Shown here: in pieces, positions 1-10,640 of the stretch
How the letters are laid out: each line of letters opens with the position of its first letter
How positions within the stretch are numbered: position 1 is the stretch's first letter
Source: Pogonophryne albipinna
Lineage: Eukaryota > Chordata > Actinopteri > Perciformes > Artedidraconidae
Reading direction: 5' to 3'
Length of the DNA: 64,000 nt
Assembly (NCBI GenBank): GCA_028583405.1
Contig: JAPTMU010000114.1
Location: 460,960-524,959 of the forward strand
The notes under the pieces: model-generated
What the model was told of the DNA's origin: nothing
What the model saw: the letters and a program-made list of their open reading frames with translations, nothing else
Database searches by the model: none
Program-made: the position numbers and the translations under genes

Positions 1-815
1 CAGGTGTATATCAGTATGTAGTGTCTCTACTTTAAAGAGTCCTCTCCTGCTGATGTTCAGGTGTATATCAGTATGTAGTGTCTCTACTTTAAAGAGTCCT
101 CTCCTGCTGATGTTCAGGTGTATATCAGTATGTAGTGTCTCTACTTTAAAGAGTCCTCTCCTGCTGATGTTCAGGTGTATATCAGTATGTAGTGTCTCTA
201 CTTTAAAGAGTCCTCTCCTGCTGATGTTCAGGTGTATATCAGTATGTAGTGTCTCTACTTTAAAGAGTCCTCTCCTGCTGATGTTCAGGTGTATATCAGT
301 ATGTAGTGTCTCTGCTTTAAAGAGTCCTCTCCTGCTGATGTTCAGGTGTATATCAGTATGTAGTGTCTCTACTTTAAAGAGTCCTCTCCTGCTGATGTTC
401 AGGTGTATATCAGTATGTAGTGTCTCTGCTTTAAAGAGTCCTCTCCTGCTGATGTTCAGGTGTATATCAGTATGTAGTGTCTCTACTTTAAAGAGTCCTC
501 TCCTGCTGATGTTCAGGTGTATATCAGTATGTAGTGTCTCTGCTTTAAAGAGTCCTCTCCTGCTGATGTTCAGGTGTATATCAGTATGTAGTGTCTCTAC
601 TTTAAAGAGTCCTCTCCTGCTGATGTTCAGGTGTATATCAGTATGTAGTGTCTCTACTTTAAAGAGTCCTCTCCTGCTGATGTTCAGGTGTATATCAGTA
701 TCTAGTGTCTCTACTTTAAAGAGTCCTCTCTTGCTGATGTTCAGGTGTATATCAGTATCTAGTGTCTCTACTTTAAAGAGTCCTCTCCTGCTGATGTTCA
801 GGTGTATATCAGTAT
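1..815. repeat. 57-bp minisatellite, about 14.3 copies
   Basis: A 57-bp unit recurs at exact spacing from base 1, with the last partial copy starting at 799. Copies differ by few substitutions: an A/G change alternates in copies 6, 8 and 10, and the last copies read TATCTAG instead of TATGTAG. Because 57 is a multiple of three and the unit has an open frame, a 269-codon open frame runs through it with a 19-residue period. Nothing suggests this is a protein. It lies upstream of the first visible BUB1 exon and is probably intronic or intergenic. It continues leftwards out of the window. Confidence 0.95.
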
Positions 816-989
816 CTCGCTCTTTATTGTTCTCATGCTGCCTCTTTTCACCCTCTGTCTGAAACCAGAGCTGTTCTGGTTGGTTAGCTGGCCAGCTTTG
901 TTGTGATTGGTTAACCAGTTTAGAGATTGCACAGAAACCTTTAGAGAGAGCCTCTCTAATTCCTTTCTCTATATATTCTCTCCTCTCAG

Positions 990-1030
990 GGAAACCGCTC
1001 ACCCCCCAGAGTTTGAGGCGAGGTTCAACA
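990..1030 (+). CDS. bub1: BUB1 candidate exon (upstream of VQATPS exon)
   Basis: Pyrimidine-rich tract plus CAG acceptor at 981-989 and GTGAGT donor at 1031. Two frames are possible. If the next exon begins at 1685 this block ends in phase 0 and reads KPLTPQSLRRGST. If it begins at 1677 this block reads ETAHPPEFEARFN. Neither could be matched to BUB1 with certainty, so the exon is supported by splice signals and position only. Confidence 0.45.
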
Positions 1031-1118
1031 GTGAGTAAACGCCCAGTACACCCTGTTTGTCTTCTGACTCTCTCTCTCTCTCTGTCTCTCTGACTGTCTG
1101 TCTGTCTGTCTGTCTCTC

Positions 1119-1276
1119 TCTGTCTCAGGAAGGAACCTGTAACCTCTCCCTGTCTCTCTCCCCCTGTCTCTCTCTCTCTCCCCCTGTCTCTCTCTCTCTC
1201 CCCCTGTCTCTCTCTCTGACTGTCTGTCTTTCTCTGTCTGTCTCTCTCTGTCTCAGGAAGGAACCTGTAACCTCTC

Positions 1277-1310
<34 letters not shown>

Positions 1311-1700
1311 CCTGTCTGTCTCTGTGTCTCAGGAAGGATCCTGTAACCTGTATCCCTCTCTCTCCCCCTGTCTGTCTCTCAGTGTCTCAGGAAGGATCCT
1401 GTAACCTCTCTCTCTCTCTCTCTCTCCCCCTGTCTGTCTCTCAGTGTCTCAGGAAGGATCCTGTAACCTGTCTCACTCTCTCTCCCCCTGTCTGTCTCTC
1501 AGTGTCTCAGGAAGGATCCTGTAACCTGTCTCTCTCTCTCTCCCCCTGTCTGTCTCTCAGTGTCTCAGGAAGGACCCTGTAACCTGTCTCTCTCTCTCTC
1601 CCCCTGTCTGTCTCTCAGTGTCTCAGGAAGGATCCTGTAACCTGTCTCTCTCTCTCTCCCCCTGTCTGTCTCTCAGTGTCTCAGGAAGGATCCTGTAACC
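1119..1700 (+). repeat. Minisatellite containing duplicated splice acceptor and exon start
   Basis: Units of about 57-130 bp consist of a C/T-rich tract (CTCTCTCTCCCCCTGTCTGTC type), CAG, and GGAAGGA(T/A/C)CCTGTAACC. The block occurs nine times, near 1125, 1252, 1328, 1385, 1448, 1508, 1565, 1621 and 1679. The last copy is the start of the VQATPS exon of BUB1. Each unit therefore repeats polypyrimidine tract, AG acceptor and the first exon bases. Confidence 0.9.
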
Positions 1701-1802
1701 TGTCTCACTTCACCCCCAACTCGTCTCTGGGCTTCGTTCAGGCGACTCCCTCCAGAGTTCTGCCGTCTCCCACCGTCACCGTCAACACCAGAGAGGCACT
1801 GG
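1685..1802 (+). CDS. bub1: BUB1 exon with conserved VQATPS motif
   Basis: The acceptor is the last of a series of near-identical TCTCAG sites. The donor GTGAGA is at 1803 and the exon ends in phase 1. The peptide contains SHFTPNSSLGFVQATPS followed by RVLPSPTV and NTREALG, which closely follows the human BUB1 central motif (VQATPSKVLPSPT...KEALG). The first 19 bases of this exon are repeated upstream as part of a minisatellite. Confidence 0.85.
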
Positions 1803-2689
1803 GTGAGACGACGCTTCAGAATCACTCCTTTAGTTTAAAGTTTAGCATGAGAGGGAAACTCCTTCTGCTAAATATTGACAGCAATAGGGATGGGTACCGA
1901 GGGCTGAATTATTAGAGGCCGTGGTACCGTTAAGCTCCGACGTTATCGGTCTTTTTATCGGTACTGGAGATATGTCAAAATATGTCATATGTATTATTGC
2001 TACACAAACATTATATTGTCCCCAACTCCGTTTCTAATACGCAAAAACACTGCAAAATGCGTCCATGATTATTTCCGATCTTTCCAATCCAGACGAGATC
2101 TCTCCGTCTGTGGGGGCTAGGGGGCGGGGCAGTTTACACACACGCAGCTGCTATATGCAGCCACACACACACGGAGGTGATGGCGGAGAGAACGCGCTCC
2201 GAGGTGGTTAAACTTTACCCGTCTCGATGCTCGTTGCCTAAAGTGCAATAAGAGTTCAGCATGTGAGGGCGGTAACACGAGCAGTTTGTCTTAACATTTA
2301 TCAAAAGTGCTCCACATCCAGACGGAGAAATGCACCGGGTTCGACTGTCTTTCTAGCAGCTCTGTAGCCCCCCCCCCCCCATCCACGAGCAACGTTTCCA
2401 CGTCAGGTGTTCTGTATGCTAGCAGCAACACACGGAGTTAACTCAATCATACATACATGGGATAATGATTAGAGGAAACGGAGTTATTTAGTTTGTTAAA
2501 GTTTCAGCTATTCTGTTTACAGTTCTGTCTAGGCCTGTCACGATAATTAATTTTGTTGGACGATACATTTTCCTGGAAATTATTGCGATAAATGATATAT
2601 AATAAATAAAACAAATTAATTAATTATAATAAATTAATTAAATCACACACAACCAAAACAATAAATTAAATAGAATCAGGCTGGAAAAC

Positions 2690-2798
<109 letters not shown>

Positions 2799-2995
2799 CC
2801 TGTCCGTCTCACAAGCAAACAAAACCTCCTTAAAACAACAGTCAAGTGTACTCTGTCCATACAAAGACCCAGATGCCTCAACAGGCCATATCCAAATCTG
2901 TTTTTCAAAGTTTTTGAGCAAGGAACACCAACATGTTTGCATTTCAAGCCTTTATTTATCCAGGTGTATCCCTTGAGATCATTGATCTGTTTTTT

Positions 2996-3195
2996 TATTA
3001 CATTACATTTAGCTGACGCTTTTATCCAAAGCGACTTACAATAAGTGCGTTCGACCAACAAAATAGAAACTTGAAGAAAACAGAATCATAAAGTACATCA
3101 GGCTTCATAGAGCCAAACATTTCAAGTGCTGCTCAGCTGGCTTTAGGTAAGCCAGTCCTTTATTAGTATATAAGTGCTTTGTTAATAGTTCTATC
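2996..3195 (-). mobile_element. L2/CR1-type LINE 3' end fragment
   Basis: The minus strand carries the tail CTTTGGATAAAAGCGTCAGC followed by TAAATGTAATGTAATG, a common fish LINE 3' end. It matches, in inverted orientation, the sequence at about 12820-13019. Only the last 200 bp is present, inserted in the nested MITE. Confidence 0.7.
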
Positions 3196-4132
3196 GCTCA
3201 AAGTTTTTTTTCAAAGGAGACCTGCTCAAGTAGACATGTCTGCATTGTCGGGCCAATGCATCTTTGATTGTAAACTGTCGGGAAGGTGGGGGCTCTCCAT
3301 CTCCAGCTGCCCTGTTTGCTGCCAGCTGGGAAACGGAATGGGGTGGCTGTGTTTTAGGTGTGGTTTAAAATGCGTGGTATTGCCTGCTTTTGTCGCTACC
3401 TTTTTTAAACAAATGCGACACACCGCCCGGCTCATTCAAGTCCGTAGGTTGGCCTCGTTGATTTGGCTTAAATCCAAAATACTGCCACACCGGAGAATCG
3501 AGATGTGTAGTTAGGTTTTGTAACCAATTGCATTTCACTTTAAATCCCCCGCGAGTAAGTCACACGTTGTCTCCCGCTTATCGCGACAGGCCTAGTTCTG
3601 TCATCAGATTATTTAATACCATTTGTTAAAGCATTGTTGTTTCTTTTGATGTGAAATATTATGTATTTAATTTAAATAAAAAGCAATGGTTTTTTTGTTC
3701 ACAATTTGTTTAGTTAGTTTACCTTTTTTTTTTTTTTTAAAGAACCGATAAGAGTACCGTTAAAAGACCGGACCGATAAGCGGTATCGATAAAAGTAGTA
3801 GTACCGTTAAAAACCTTAACTAGACAGCAATGGTGGGGTAATCAGACCCCTCAGCTTCATCACCAGGTAGGTTAAACACGTACGAGGAACTTCACTTGAT
3901 GTCGTGGTGTGTACATAAAAGTAAAACAAAACTTAAAAGCTTAACGTACCTCTACCACGGGACTAAATCTCCCGTATTGATTCAGGACATTTCGGACACA
4001 TTTCTCTGTTGAAAATAGACACTCTCAAACGTCCCTCAAAATGTCCAACCACGTCTTGCTATCTCCTCCTGCTCTCCATCACAATAAAGTGAACCATGTT
4101 CTCTAAGTGAGGATGTGTTCCCTTCCCTCCAG

Positions 4133-4243
4133 GTGTGATTATGGATATGTTCCATGCCCCGACGCTCTTCCAGGATCAGTTCAACAACACGTCTGTTCTC
4201 CACACCGCGGAGAACACCTTTGATAACGGGTACCAGAGGAATG
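4133..4243 (+). CDS. bub1: BUB1 exon (IMDMFHAPTL)
   Basis: CCCTCCAG acceptor at 4125-4132 and GTAAAT donor at 4244, phase 1 to phase 1. Joined to the previous exon it gives ALGGVIMDMFHAPTLFQDQ. The human protein has a similar IMNMFQAPTL right after the VQATPS block, so exon order and phase agree with BUB1. Confidence 0.85.
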
Positions 4244-4327
4244 GTAAATATGCCTCTCAACACTCAACCAGATATCCGGCACCAAGGTTAACGTTTTTAC
4301 TACATTTGTTCTCTTTTTATTTTTAAG

Positions 4328-4409
4328 GAGGCGCCTCCTCGTTCTGCGCTCCCCCGACCGCCGCCCCGTTCACCGTCTTCCAGGACAACACCAACAAAGA
4401 AAATGGAAG
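4328..4409 (+). CDS. bub1: BUB1 exon with KEN box
   Basis: Acceptor AAG at 4325-4327 (a site three bases later keeps the same frame) and GTAAAT donor at 4410. It encodes FTVFQDNTNKENG. BUB1 proteins carry a KEN box after a V-F-x-D segment at this place. It is a recognition site for APC/C-mediated turnover, which is family knowledge. Confidence 0.82.
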
Positions 4410-4569
4410 GTAAATATACAAAAGAAACACACTCTGAACGTGTTTCAATGCCAGTTGAATATGTGAAAATACTTAAAAAGATTACTTATGATGTGTTTTT
4501 CTTTGATTCTTCAATGAAATTAACGTTTTTATTAATTATTATTGTGGTTTTTGTGTTGCCCTTTTGTAG

Positions 4570-4648
4570 TACTGCTGCTCCCTCTGTGGTGGAGAAGTCG
4601 AAACCAATCAGAGCTCTCGCTGAAATCCCTGTTTCCAAAAAACCCAGC
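4570..4648 (+). CDS. bub1: BUB1 exon, Lys/Pro-rich linker
   Basis: TTTTGTAG acceptor and GTGAGT donor at 4649. In frame with the KEN exon (phase 2 to phase 0) it reads TAAPSVVEKSKPIRALAEI then PVSKKPS. It is low-complexity linker sequence, assigned by frame continuity rather than by a recognised motif. Confidence 0.75.
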
Positions 4649-4867
4649 GTGAGTTCAGAGGTCACATTTACACCGTACTCGCATCATAGTGTACTGAATA
4701 CTATGGCAGAAACCTCTCAAGGCGTTTTACCGCACTGTCTGAGTAATGTAAGCTTGTTCTGTTTTATTTTAAAGTATACATTTCAAAAGGAAAATAAATC
4801 CTAAACACTTATTGTTTTTCAAAACGGCAAAACAAAAACATTTTTATTTATTATTTGCATACAAAAG

Positions 4868-5031
4868 TCCAACAACATGCTCAGTGTATTTTTTAACCTC
4901 AAGCCGTTATCGTCACGGGAGAAGGACACACAGCCTGCCCAGGTGGGCGAACGCGACAATTTAACAGAAAACAACAAAGAAACGCAGCAGAAGAATAGTC
5001 TGATGAGTTGGGTGAAAAAGAGACCGGAGAT
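4868..5031 (+). CDS. bub1: BUB1 exon, hydrophilic linker
   Basis: Acceptor AAAG at 4864-4867 and GTGAGT donor at 5032. An open frame of 54 codons ends in phase 2 (SNNMLSVFFNLKPLSSREKD... to ...MSWVKKRPEM). It is polar, with no domain recognised. It is included because splice signals and phase fit both neighbours. Confidence 0.65.
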
Positions 5032-5206
5032 GTGAGTTGGTTTATTCAGTAAATCAGCTCAGGATAATTGGATGTTCTGTCTGTTGATGTGAGGCTAATG
5101 CAGGACTTGCTAGCTTGATGCTACCGGCATTTAGCGGCAGTGACTCAACAAATGGCCTCTTAAAATGTATCGTCAGCAATCTATGACAAGCAGACTGCTT
5201 GTTTAA

Positions 5207-6201
5207 AGGACACCTATCATGCTATATTTAAATGATATATTGTAGGGCCATACCTATATAAGGTATATTTATACGTTTCTGTTTTCCAAATACCAAACAG
5301 ATCCTGCATTTTAGCCATGCCTCATTTCGCTCTATTTGCTGTTCTCCAGCCCTGTTTTTGCAGGGTCTGATTCTGTGAGCTGCAGCTGACCACGCCCCCC
5401 TGCAGCTGACCACGCCCCCCTGCAGCTGACCACGCCCCCTTGCAGCTGACCACGCCCCCCTGCAGGAGAGGGGAGCATGCTTTGAGATCAGCTGCTGGGC
5501 TGTCAGAAGAGGGGGAGAAAAATAGATCTCCGTCCTCCGTGTTTTATTATATTATTATATAGAGTCGTTATTCATTTGTTTTAAAGCTCAATAAATAACA
5601 AAGAAGAACTTTGACCAGCACTTTTCTAATTTTGTCCGGAAGATTTTAACTTTAACGGACATGTTGACCGGCGCAACTGAAACTCTGCCGCACGGTCCCC
5701 TCGTTCCTTGGAAGAGGCGGAGAGGTGGGTGTTTGTCATCTGCTGGTGGACGGAGAGAATTACAGTGCTGGCCTCGACGGGGAGGGATTGCATTGAATTA
5801 CAGGAGCAAACGCTTGAAGGGCAACCATGGCAACCATGCACGGGAAGTCTTCTTCGCTGCTTTTGTGGCAGACTACAGCGCCACTTACAGGCCTGGCATA
5901 TGTACTACAGCGTCTCCAGCGCCTTCGAGCGGCAATGGCCGGCCGTGGCCCAACCTCTCATTCCCCTGATAGGTGGAGAGTTGACCAATAGCTGTAGCGC
6001 CACCGTCCTGACGTCAGGACAGTGTTCAAATCTGTATCAGTCTGTATCAGATCCGTTGCAGCCCCTTTTTTAGAGATTTGGGTATGGAGGAAAAGAGAGA
6101 GGGTTGTGTTTTCTGACACTTGGTGAGTTCCCTGGAACACCGGGGACACATGTTCATGAATAAAAGATGTACAAGAGTGCATTTTGCATGATAGGTCCCC
6201 T
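5207..6201. mobile_element. TTAA-flanked MITE, copy 1
   Basis: It lies between TTAA at 5203-5206 and TTAA at 6202-6205. The ends AGGACACCTATCATGC and, inverted, AGGGGACCTATCATGC form a 16-bp terminal inverted repeat with two differences. It is a paralogue of the element at 13319-14024, with which it shares the first and last 150 bp or so. TTAA duplications fit piggyBac or Kolobok families. No transposase is seen. Confidence 0.75.
5380..5465. repeat. Short tandem repeat GCAGCTGACCACGCCCCC
   Basis: Four copies of a unit of about 20 bp, TGCAGCTGACCACGCCCCC, inside MITE copy 1. The other MITE copy lacks it. Confidence 0.9.
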
Positions 6202-6260
6202 TTAATGTTAGACTCACACCAATAGCTCAATATGATCAGAACACTGCGTTCATATCAGAG

Positions 6261-6330
6261 ATCAGATGAGGTGGAGCTGCCTCCAGCAGTAGAGGATGAG
6301 GCAGAGAGAAGCAGCACAGGGTTGCAGCAG
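6261..6330 (+). CDS. bub1: BUB1 candidate exon, acidic linker
   Basis: Acceptor at 6259-6260 (the AG two bases earlier would break the frame) and GTATGA donor at 6331. Joined to the preceding exon it reads ISDEVELPPAVEDEAERSS and continues to a phase-0 end. It is acidic like BUB1 linkers but carries no diagnostic motif. It is the last exon-like block seen. Confidence 0.5.
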
Positions 6331-6824
6331 GTATGATATATGCTGTAGTCAGGTGATTTAAAGTATCAATGAAAGGAAGAAGTGTAGGCTACATGATGAG
6401 AAGGGAATACAGCTTGAATAAAAGTAATACAGTACAGTGTAACACTGTACTGTATTACTTTTTAATGTACAAATACTTTGTTACTGTACGATAACAATAA
6501 TCCACAGCTCCTCTCTCTGCTCCAGAGGATAGAAAGCAGCACCAAGGCAGTAAACCTATCCTAGGGGAAACACTGATGCTTATCCTTTATTTGGCTTGAT
6601 TATTTTAATGATCTATAAGTTAACATTTCTAATTTGTGTGGCACTGTTATATTAAACAAGACACACAAGTTCATTTTTAAAGCACATTTCAATAAGGAAA
6701 TTGAATTTTTTTCCCCAAATTCTGATATTTTTTTCTCAAAATTCTATATTGAGTAAATAGTCGTGATTTGCAGAAAGTCATAATTTTGAGAAAAAAATTC
6801 AGAATTCTGAGGAAATGTTTAATT
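6331..6824. other. Non-coding, with two hairpin-forming inverted repeats
   Basis: After the last BUB1-like exon no further exon could be supported. The stretch contains a perfect 17-bp-arm palindrome (6424-6458). It also contains an AT-rich inverted repeat (about 6712-6745 against 6779-6812, sharing TTTTTTTCTCAAAATTCT), typical of small foldback elements. Confidence 0.6.
6424..6458. repeat. Perfect palindrome, 17-bp arms
   Basis: GTAATACAGTACAGTGT is followed by a single A and then its exact reverse complement. It could form a hairpin or cruciform, and its function is unknown. Confidence 0.9.
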
Positions 6825-7748
6825 CCCCCCCCATCCATCTTCTCCCGCTTATCCGTGGTCGGGTCTCGGGGGTAGCAGTTCCAGCAGAGAGCCCCAAACG
6901 TTCCTTTCCCTGGCGACATCAACCAGCTCTGACTGGGGGGTCCCAAGGCGCTCCCAGGCCAGCGAAGAGATATAATCCCTCCACCTGGTCCTAGGTCTAC
7001 CCCTTGGTCTCTTCCCAGCTGGACGTGCCTGGAACACCTCCCTAGGGAGGCGCCCAGGTGGCATCCTAACTAGGTGCCCGAACCACCTCAACTGGCTCCT
7101 TTCGACGCGAAGGAGGAGCGGTTCAACTCCGAGTCCCTCCCTGATGACCGAACTTCTCACCTTATCCCTAAGGGAGACACCAGCCACCCTGCGGAGAAAA
7201 CCCATCTCGGCCGCTTGTATCCGCGATCTTGTTCTTTGGGTCATGACCCATCCTTCATGCCCATAGGTGAGGGTAGGAACGGCCCGGTAGACAGAGAGCT
7301 TTGCCTTCTGGCTCAGCTCCCTTTTCGTCACAACGGTGCGGTAAAGCGACTGCAGTACCGCTCCCGCTGCTCCGATTCTCCGGCCCATCTCACGCTCCAT
7401 TGTTCCCTCACTCGAGAACAAGACCCCGAGATACTTGAACTCCTTCACTTGGGGGTAAGGACTCATTCCCTACTTGGAGTGGAATGTCCATCGGTTTCCT
7501 GCTGAGAACCATGGCCTCAGATTTGGAGGTGCTGATCCTCATCCCAGCCGCTTCACACTCGGTTGCGAACCGATCCAGTGAGTGCTGAAGGTCGCAGACC
7601 GATTAAGCCATTAGAACCACATCATCTGCAAAAAGCAGTGGTGCAATCCTTAGTCCACCGAACTGCAGACCCCCTCCCCCACGACTACGCCTCGAAATCC
7701 GATCCATGTGTATTACAAACAGAATTGGTGACAAAGCGCAGCCCTGGC
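6825..7748 (-). mobile_element. RTE/Rex3-like LINE, 3' portion of ORF
   Basis: The minus strand encodes the end of a non-LTR retrotransposon polyprotein. Next to the gap (7603-7748) the reverse transcriptase segment QGCALSPILF ... LLFADDVVLMA contains the ADD catalytic motif. After a frame break, 6849-7466 gives FKYLGVLFSSEGTMEREMGR ... LTYGHEGWVM ... LRWFGHLVRMPPGRLPREVF. The 3' end runs into CCATCC repeats, as in Rex3/RTE elements, whose tails are short tetranucleotide repeats. The family assignment is from memory. The 5' part disappears in the N gap. Confidence 0.75.
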
Positions 7749-8748
7749 NNNNNNNNNNNNNNNNNNNNNNNNNNNNNNNNNNNNNNNNNNNNNNNNNNNN
7801 NNNNNNNNNNNNNNNNNNNNNNNNNNNNNNNNNNNNNNNNNNNNNNNNNNNNNNNNNNNNNNNNNNNNNNNNNNNNNNNNNNNNNNNNNNNNNNNNNNNN
7901 NNNNNNNNNNNNNNNNNNNNNNNNNNNNNNNNNNNNNNNNNNNNNNNNNNNNNNNNNNNNNNNNNNNNNNNNNNNNNNNNNNNNNNNNNNNNNNNNNNNN
8001 NNNNNNNNNNNNNNNNNNNNNNNNNNNNNNNNNNNNNNNNNNNNNNNNNNNNNNNNNNNNNNNNNNNNNNNNNNNNNNNNNNNNNNNNNNNNNNNNNNNN
8101 NNNNNNNNNNNNNNNNNNNNNNNNNNNNNNNNNNNNNNNNNNNNNNNNNNNNNNNNNNNNNNNNNNNNNNNNNNNNNNNNNNNNNNNNNNNNNNNNNNNN
8201 NNNNNNNNNNNNNNNNNNNNNNNNNNNNNNNNNNNNNNNNNNNNNNNNNNNNNNNNNNNNNNNNNNNNNNNNNNNNNNNNNNNNNNNNNNNNNNNNNNNN
8301 NNNNNNNNNNNNNNNNNNNNNNNNNNNNNNNNNNNNNNNNNNNNNNNNNNNNNNNNNNNNNNNNNNNNNNNNNNNNNNNNNNNNNNNNNNNNNNNNNNNN
8401 NNNNNNNNNNNNNNNNNNNNNNNNNNNNNNNNNNNNNNNNNNNNNNNNNNNNNNNNNNNNNNNNNNNNNNNNNNNNNNNNNNNNNNNNNNNNNNNNNNNN
8501 NNNNNNNNNNNNNNNNNNNNNNNNNNNNNNNNNNNNNNNNNNNNNNNNNNNNNNNNNNNNNNNNNNNNNNNNNNNNNNNNNNNNNNNNNNNNNNNNNNNN
8601 NNNNNNNNNNNNNNNNNNNNNNNNNNNNNNNNNNNNNNNNNNNNNNNNNNNNNNNNNNNNNNNNNNNNNNNNNNNNNNNNNNNNNNNNNNNNNNNNNNNN
8701 NNNNNNNNNNNNNNNNNNNNNNNNNNNNNNNNNNNNNNNNNNNNNNNN
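7749..8748. other. Assembly gap (1,000 N)
   Basis: Exactly 1,000 N bases, which suggests a placeholder of unknown true length. It cuts the minus-strand LINE. The order and distance of sequences on either side should not be trusted. Confidence 0.99.
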
Positions 8749-9120
8749 CATAGTTTATAACACACTGTAACACATTATAATATAAAAATGTGGTTTGTTT
8801 AACTGTACGGAAAGCAACGGCATGGAAATGGAAAGTATATTTCATGTTTTAATAAACATAAAGGGCTCATAATTGTCTTATAAAGGTCTCTTATCTTAGT
8901 TTGAGCTGTCCAATACAATGAGAATATTATCCACATTAAAGACTATTTGAGCAGTTTTAGACCATATGATAGTAATATCTTGAAAACTGCATTTATATAA
9001 AGTGACACTGGAAGAAATCTGATTAATTTTCACAAATGAATCTGAGAGGACAATATTAAGACACGACACAAGAGCCAGATATAAATGTTTATTAAGGTCA
9101 AAAATGGTGTTGCTATTAAG
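8749..9120. other. AT-rich non-coding stretch
   Basis: I see no gene, tRNA-like promoter or recognisable repeat terminus between the gap and the next LINE. Confidence 0.5.
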
Positions 9121-10236
9121 GCAAGACAAGTTTATTTATATAGCACCTTTCAACACAAGGCAATTCAAAGTGATTTACAAAAAATGAAAGACATTAAGAA
9201 AATGGCATTTAAAATCAGTCATTAAAAAGAAAAGCTAATAAAATAAACATTAAAAGAAAAAATACATGGATAAAAGTTACAGTGCAGTCTAAGATATGAA
9301 TAGTTCAATTAAAAGCAGCGACAAAAAGAAAAGTCTTCTTGCTGGATTTAAAAGTAGTCAGAGTTGCAGCGGACCTGCAGGTTTCTGGGAGTTTGTTCCA
9401 GATATTTGGAGCATAATAACTGAACGCTGCTTCTCCATGTTTAGTTCTGACTCTGGGGACAGAAAGCTGACCAGTCCCTGAAGACCTGAGAGATCTGGAT
9501 GGTTCATCATTTAGCAGGAGGTCAGAAATGTATTTTGGGCCTAAACCATTCAGTGCTTTATAAACCAGCAGCAGTATTTAGAAATCTATTCTTTGACACA
9601 CAGGAAGCCAGTGTAAAGACTTCAGAACAGGAGTGATCCACTTTCTTAGTGTTAGTGAGGACTCCAGCAGCGGCGTTCTGAATCAGCTGCAGCTTTCTAA
9701 TAGATGTTTTAGTGAGACCTGTGAAGACACCATTGCAGTAGTCCAGTCTACTGAAGATAAAAGCATGGACAAGTTATTCCAAATCCTGCTGTGACATTAG
9801 TCTTTTAACCCTAGATATATTCTTTAGGTGATAGTAGGCTGATTTAGTAACTGTTTTAATGTGACTGTTGAAACTCAGGTCAGAGTCCATGACTACACCT
9901 AGATTTCTGGCTTTATCTGTTGTTTTGAACATTACAGACTGAAGCTCAGCGCTAACTTTTATACGTTCTGTCTTGGCTCCAAAAATCATTACCTCAGTTT
10001 TGTCTTTGTTTAATTGGAGAAAGTTCTGACACATCCAGTCATTGATTTGTTCAATGCACTTACTCAGTGTTTGAATTGGAGCATAGTCTCCTGGTGAAAT
10101 GGTTATGTAAATGTGTGTGTCATCTGCATAGCTATGGTAACTTATGTTGTTGTTTTTCATTATCTGAGCCAGTGGTAGCATGTAGACAGTTAAAGAGAAG
10201 AGGCCCCAAGATGGAGCCTTGAGGAACCAATTGCAG
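9121..10236 (-). mobile_element. L2-like LINE, 5'-truncated, minus strand
   Basis: On the minus strand QGSILGPLLF (about 10200-10236) is followed, after one frame shift, by an open frame at 9774-10181. That frame contains SYADDTHIYI, then NFLQLNKDKTEVMIFGAKT and NLGVVMDSDLSFNSHIK, the palm and thumb region of an L2/CR1-type reverse transcriptase. The 3' end at about 9121 reads, on the minus strand, GGTGCTATATAAATAAACTT, a typical LINE tail. The 5' end stops abruptly at an unrelated SANT/Myb-like fragment. Confidence 0.8.
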
Positions 10237-10279
10237 CATTTTTATACACAGCATTTTTGTAAACGGAGGAGCTACAAAA

Positions 10280-10486
10280 ATGGCAACGTCAAAGAAAAGC
10301 ACACCGTGGTCGACCGAGGAGGTGACGAGGTTCCTACATCTCATTGGGGATGATAAAATCCAGCGGGAGCTCGACGGGAGCCCCGCCTACACCGCGTTGC
10401 TACCCCAGGTCCTAAACTGTAATGGCAATGCGCCACGGCCTCGGACGGCCAGCGAGGCAGCCCGAGGCCTGAGCGAGGACGCTTAG
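10280..10486 (+). pseudogene. SANT/Myb-like DNA-binding domain fragment (transposon-derived?)
   Basis: An open frame of 68 codons starts MATSKKSTPWSTEEVTRFL and continues HLIGDDKIQRELDG. The W-S-x-E-E-V-x-x-F-L-x-L-I pattern resembles the Myb/SANT-like domain found in fish transposon-associated proteins, for example in PIF/Harbinger ORFs (from memory). About 35 residues of domain are followed by unrelated sequence and a stop, so it is truncated. It is wedged between two minus-strand LINE pieces (ending 10236 and starting about 10520). Confidence 0.4.
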
Positions 10487-10519
10487 GGACACTTAAACGT
10501 GGCTACCCCGCTGCAGTGG

Positions 10520-10640
10520 AAATGTGCCATAAGAGATGTTTCAGTGAGACCATTGCAGTAGTCCAGTCCAGTTTTTACAAATCCTGCTGTGACATTAGGC
10601 TTTTAATCCTAGAAATCGTCTTTAGGTGATAGTAGGCTTA
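10520..10640 (-). mobile_element. Second fragment of the L2-like LINE
   Basis: GATGTTTCAGTGAGACC...CATTGCAGTAGTCCAGTC and GGTGATAGTAGGCT repeat the sequence at about 9700-9840 in the same orientation with a shorter middle. It is a diverged second copy of the LINE, or a rearranged piece of it. Confidence 0.6.

Noticed and set aside
53..862. 269-codon open frame with a 19-residue repeat
   Set aside because: It is the translation of the 57-bp minisatellite. There is no non-repeat coding sequence, splice signal or conserved motif.
1057..1582. Ser/Leu-rich open frames
   Set aside because: Product of the CT-rich acceptor minisatellite. No independent evidence of a protein.
7563..8845. Long open frames composed of X residues
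   Set aside because: They cross the 1,000-N gap and carry no information.
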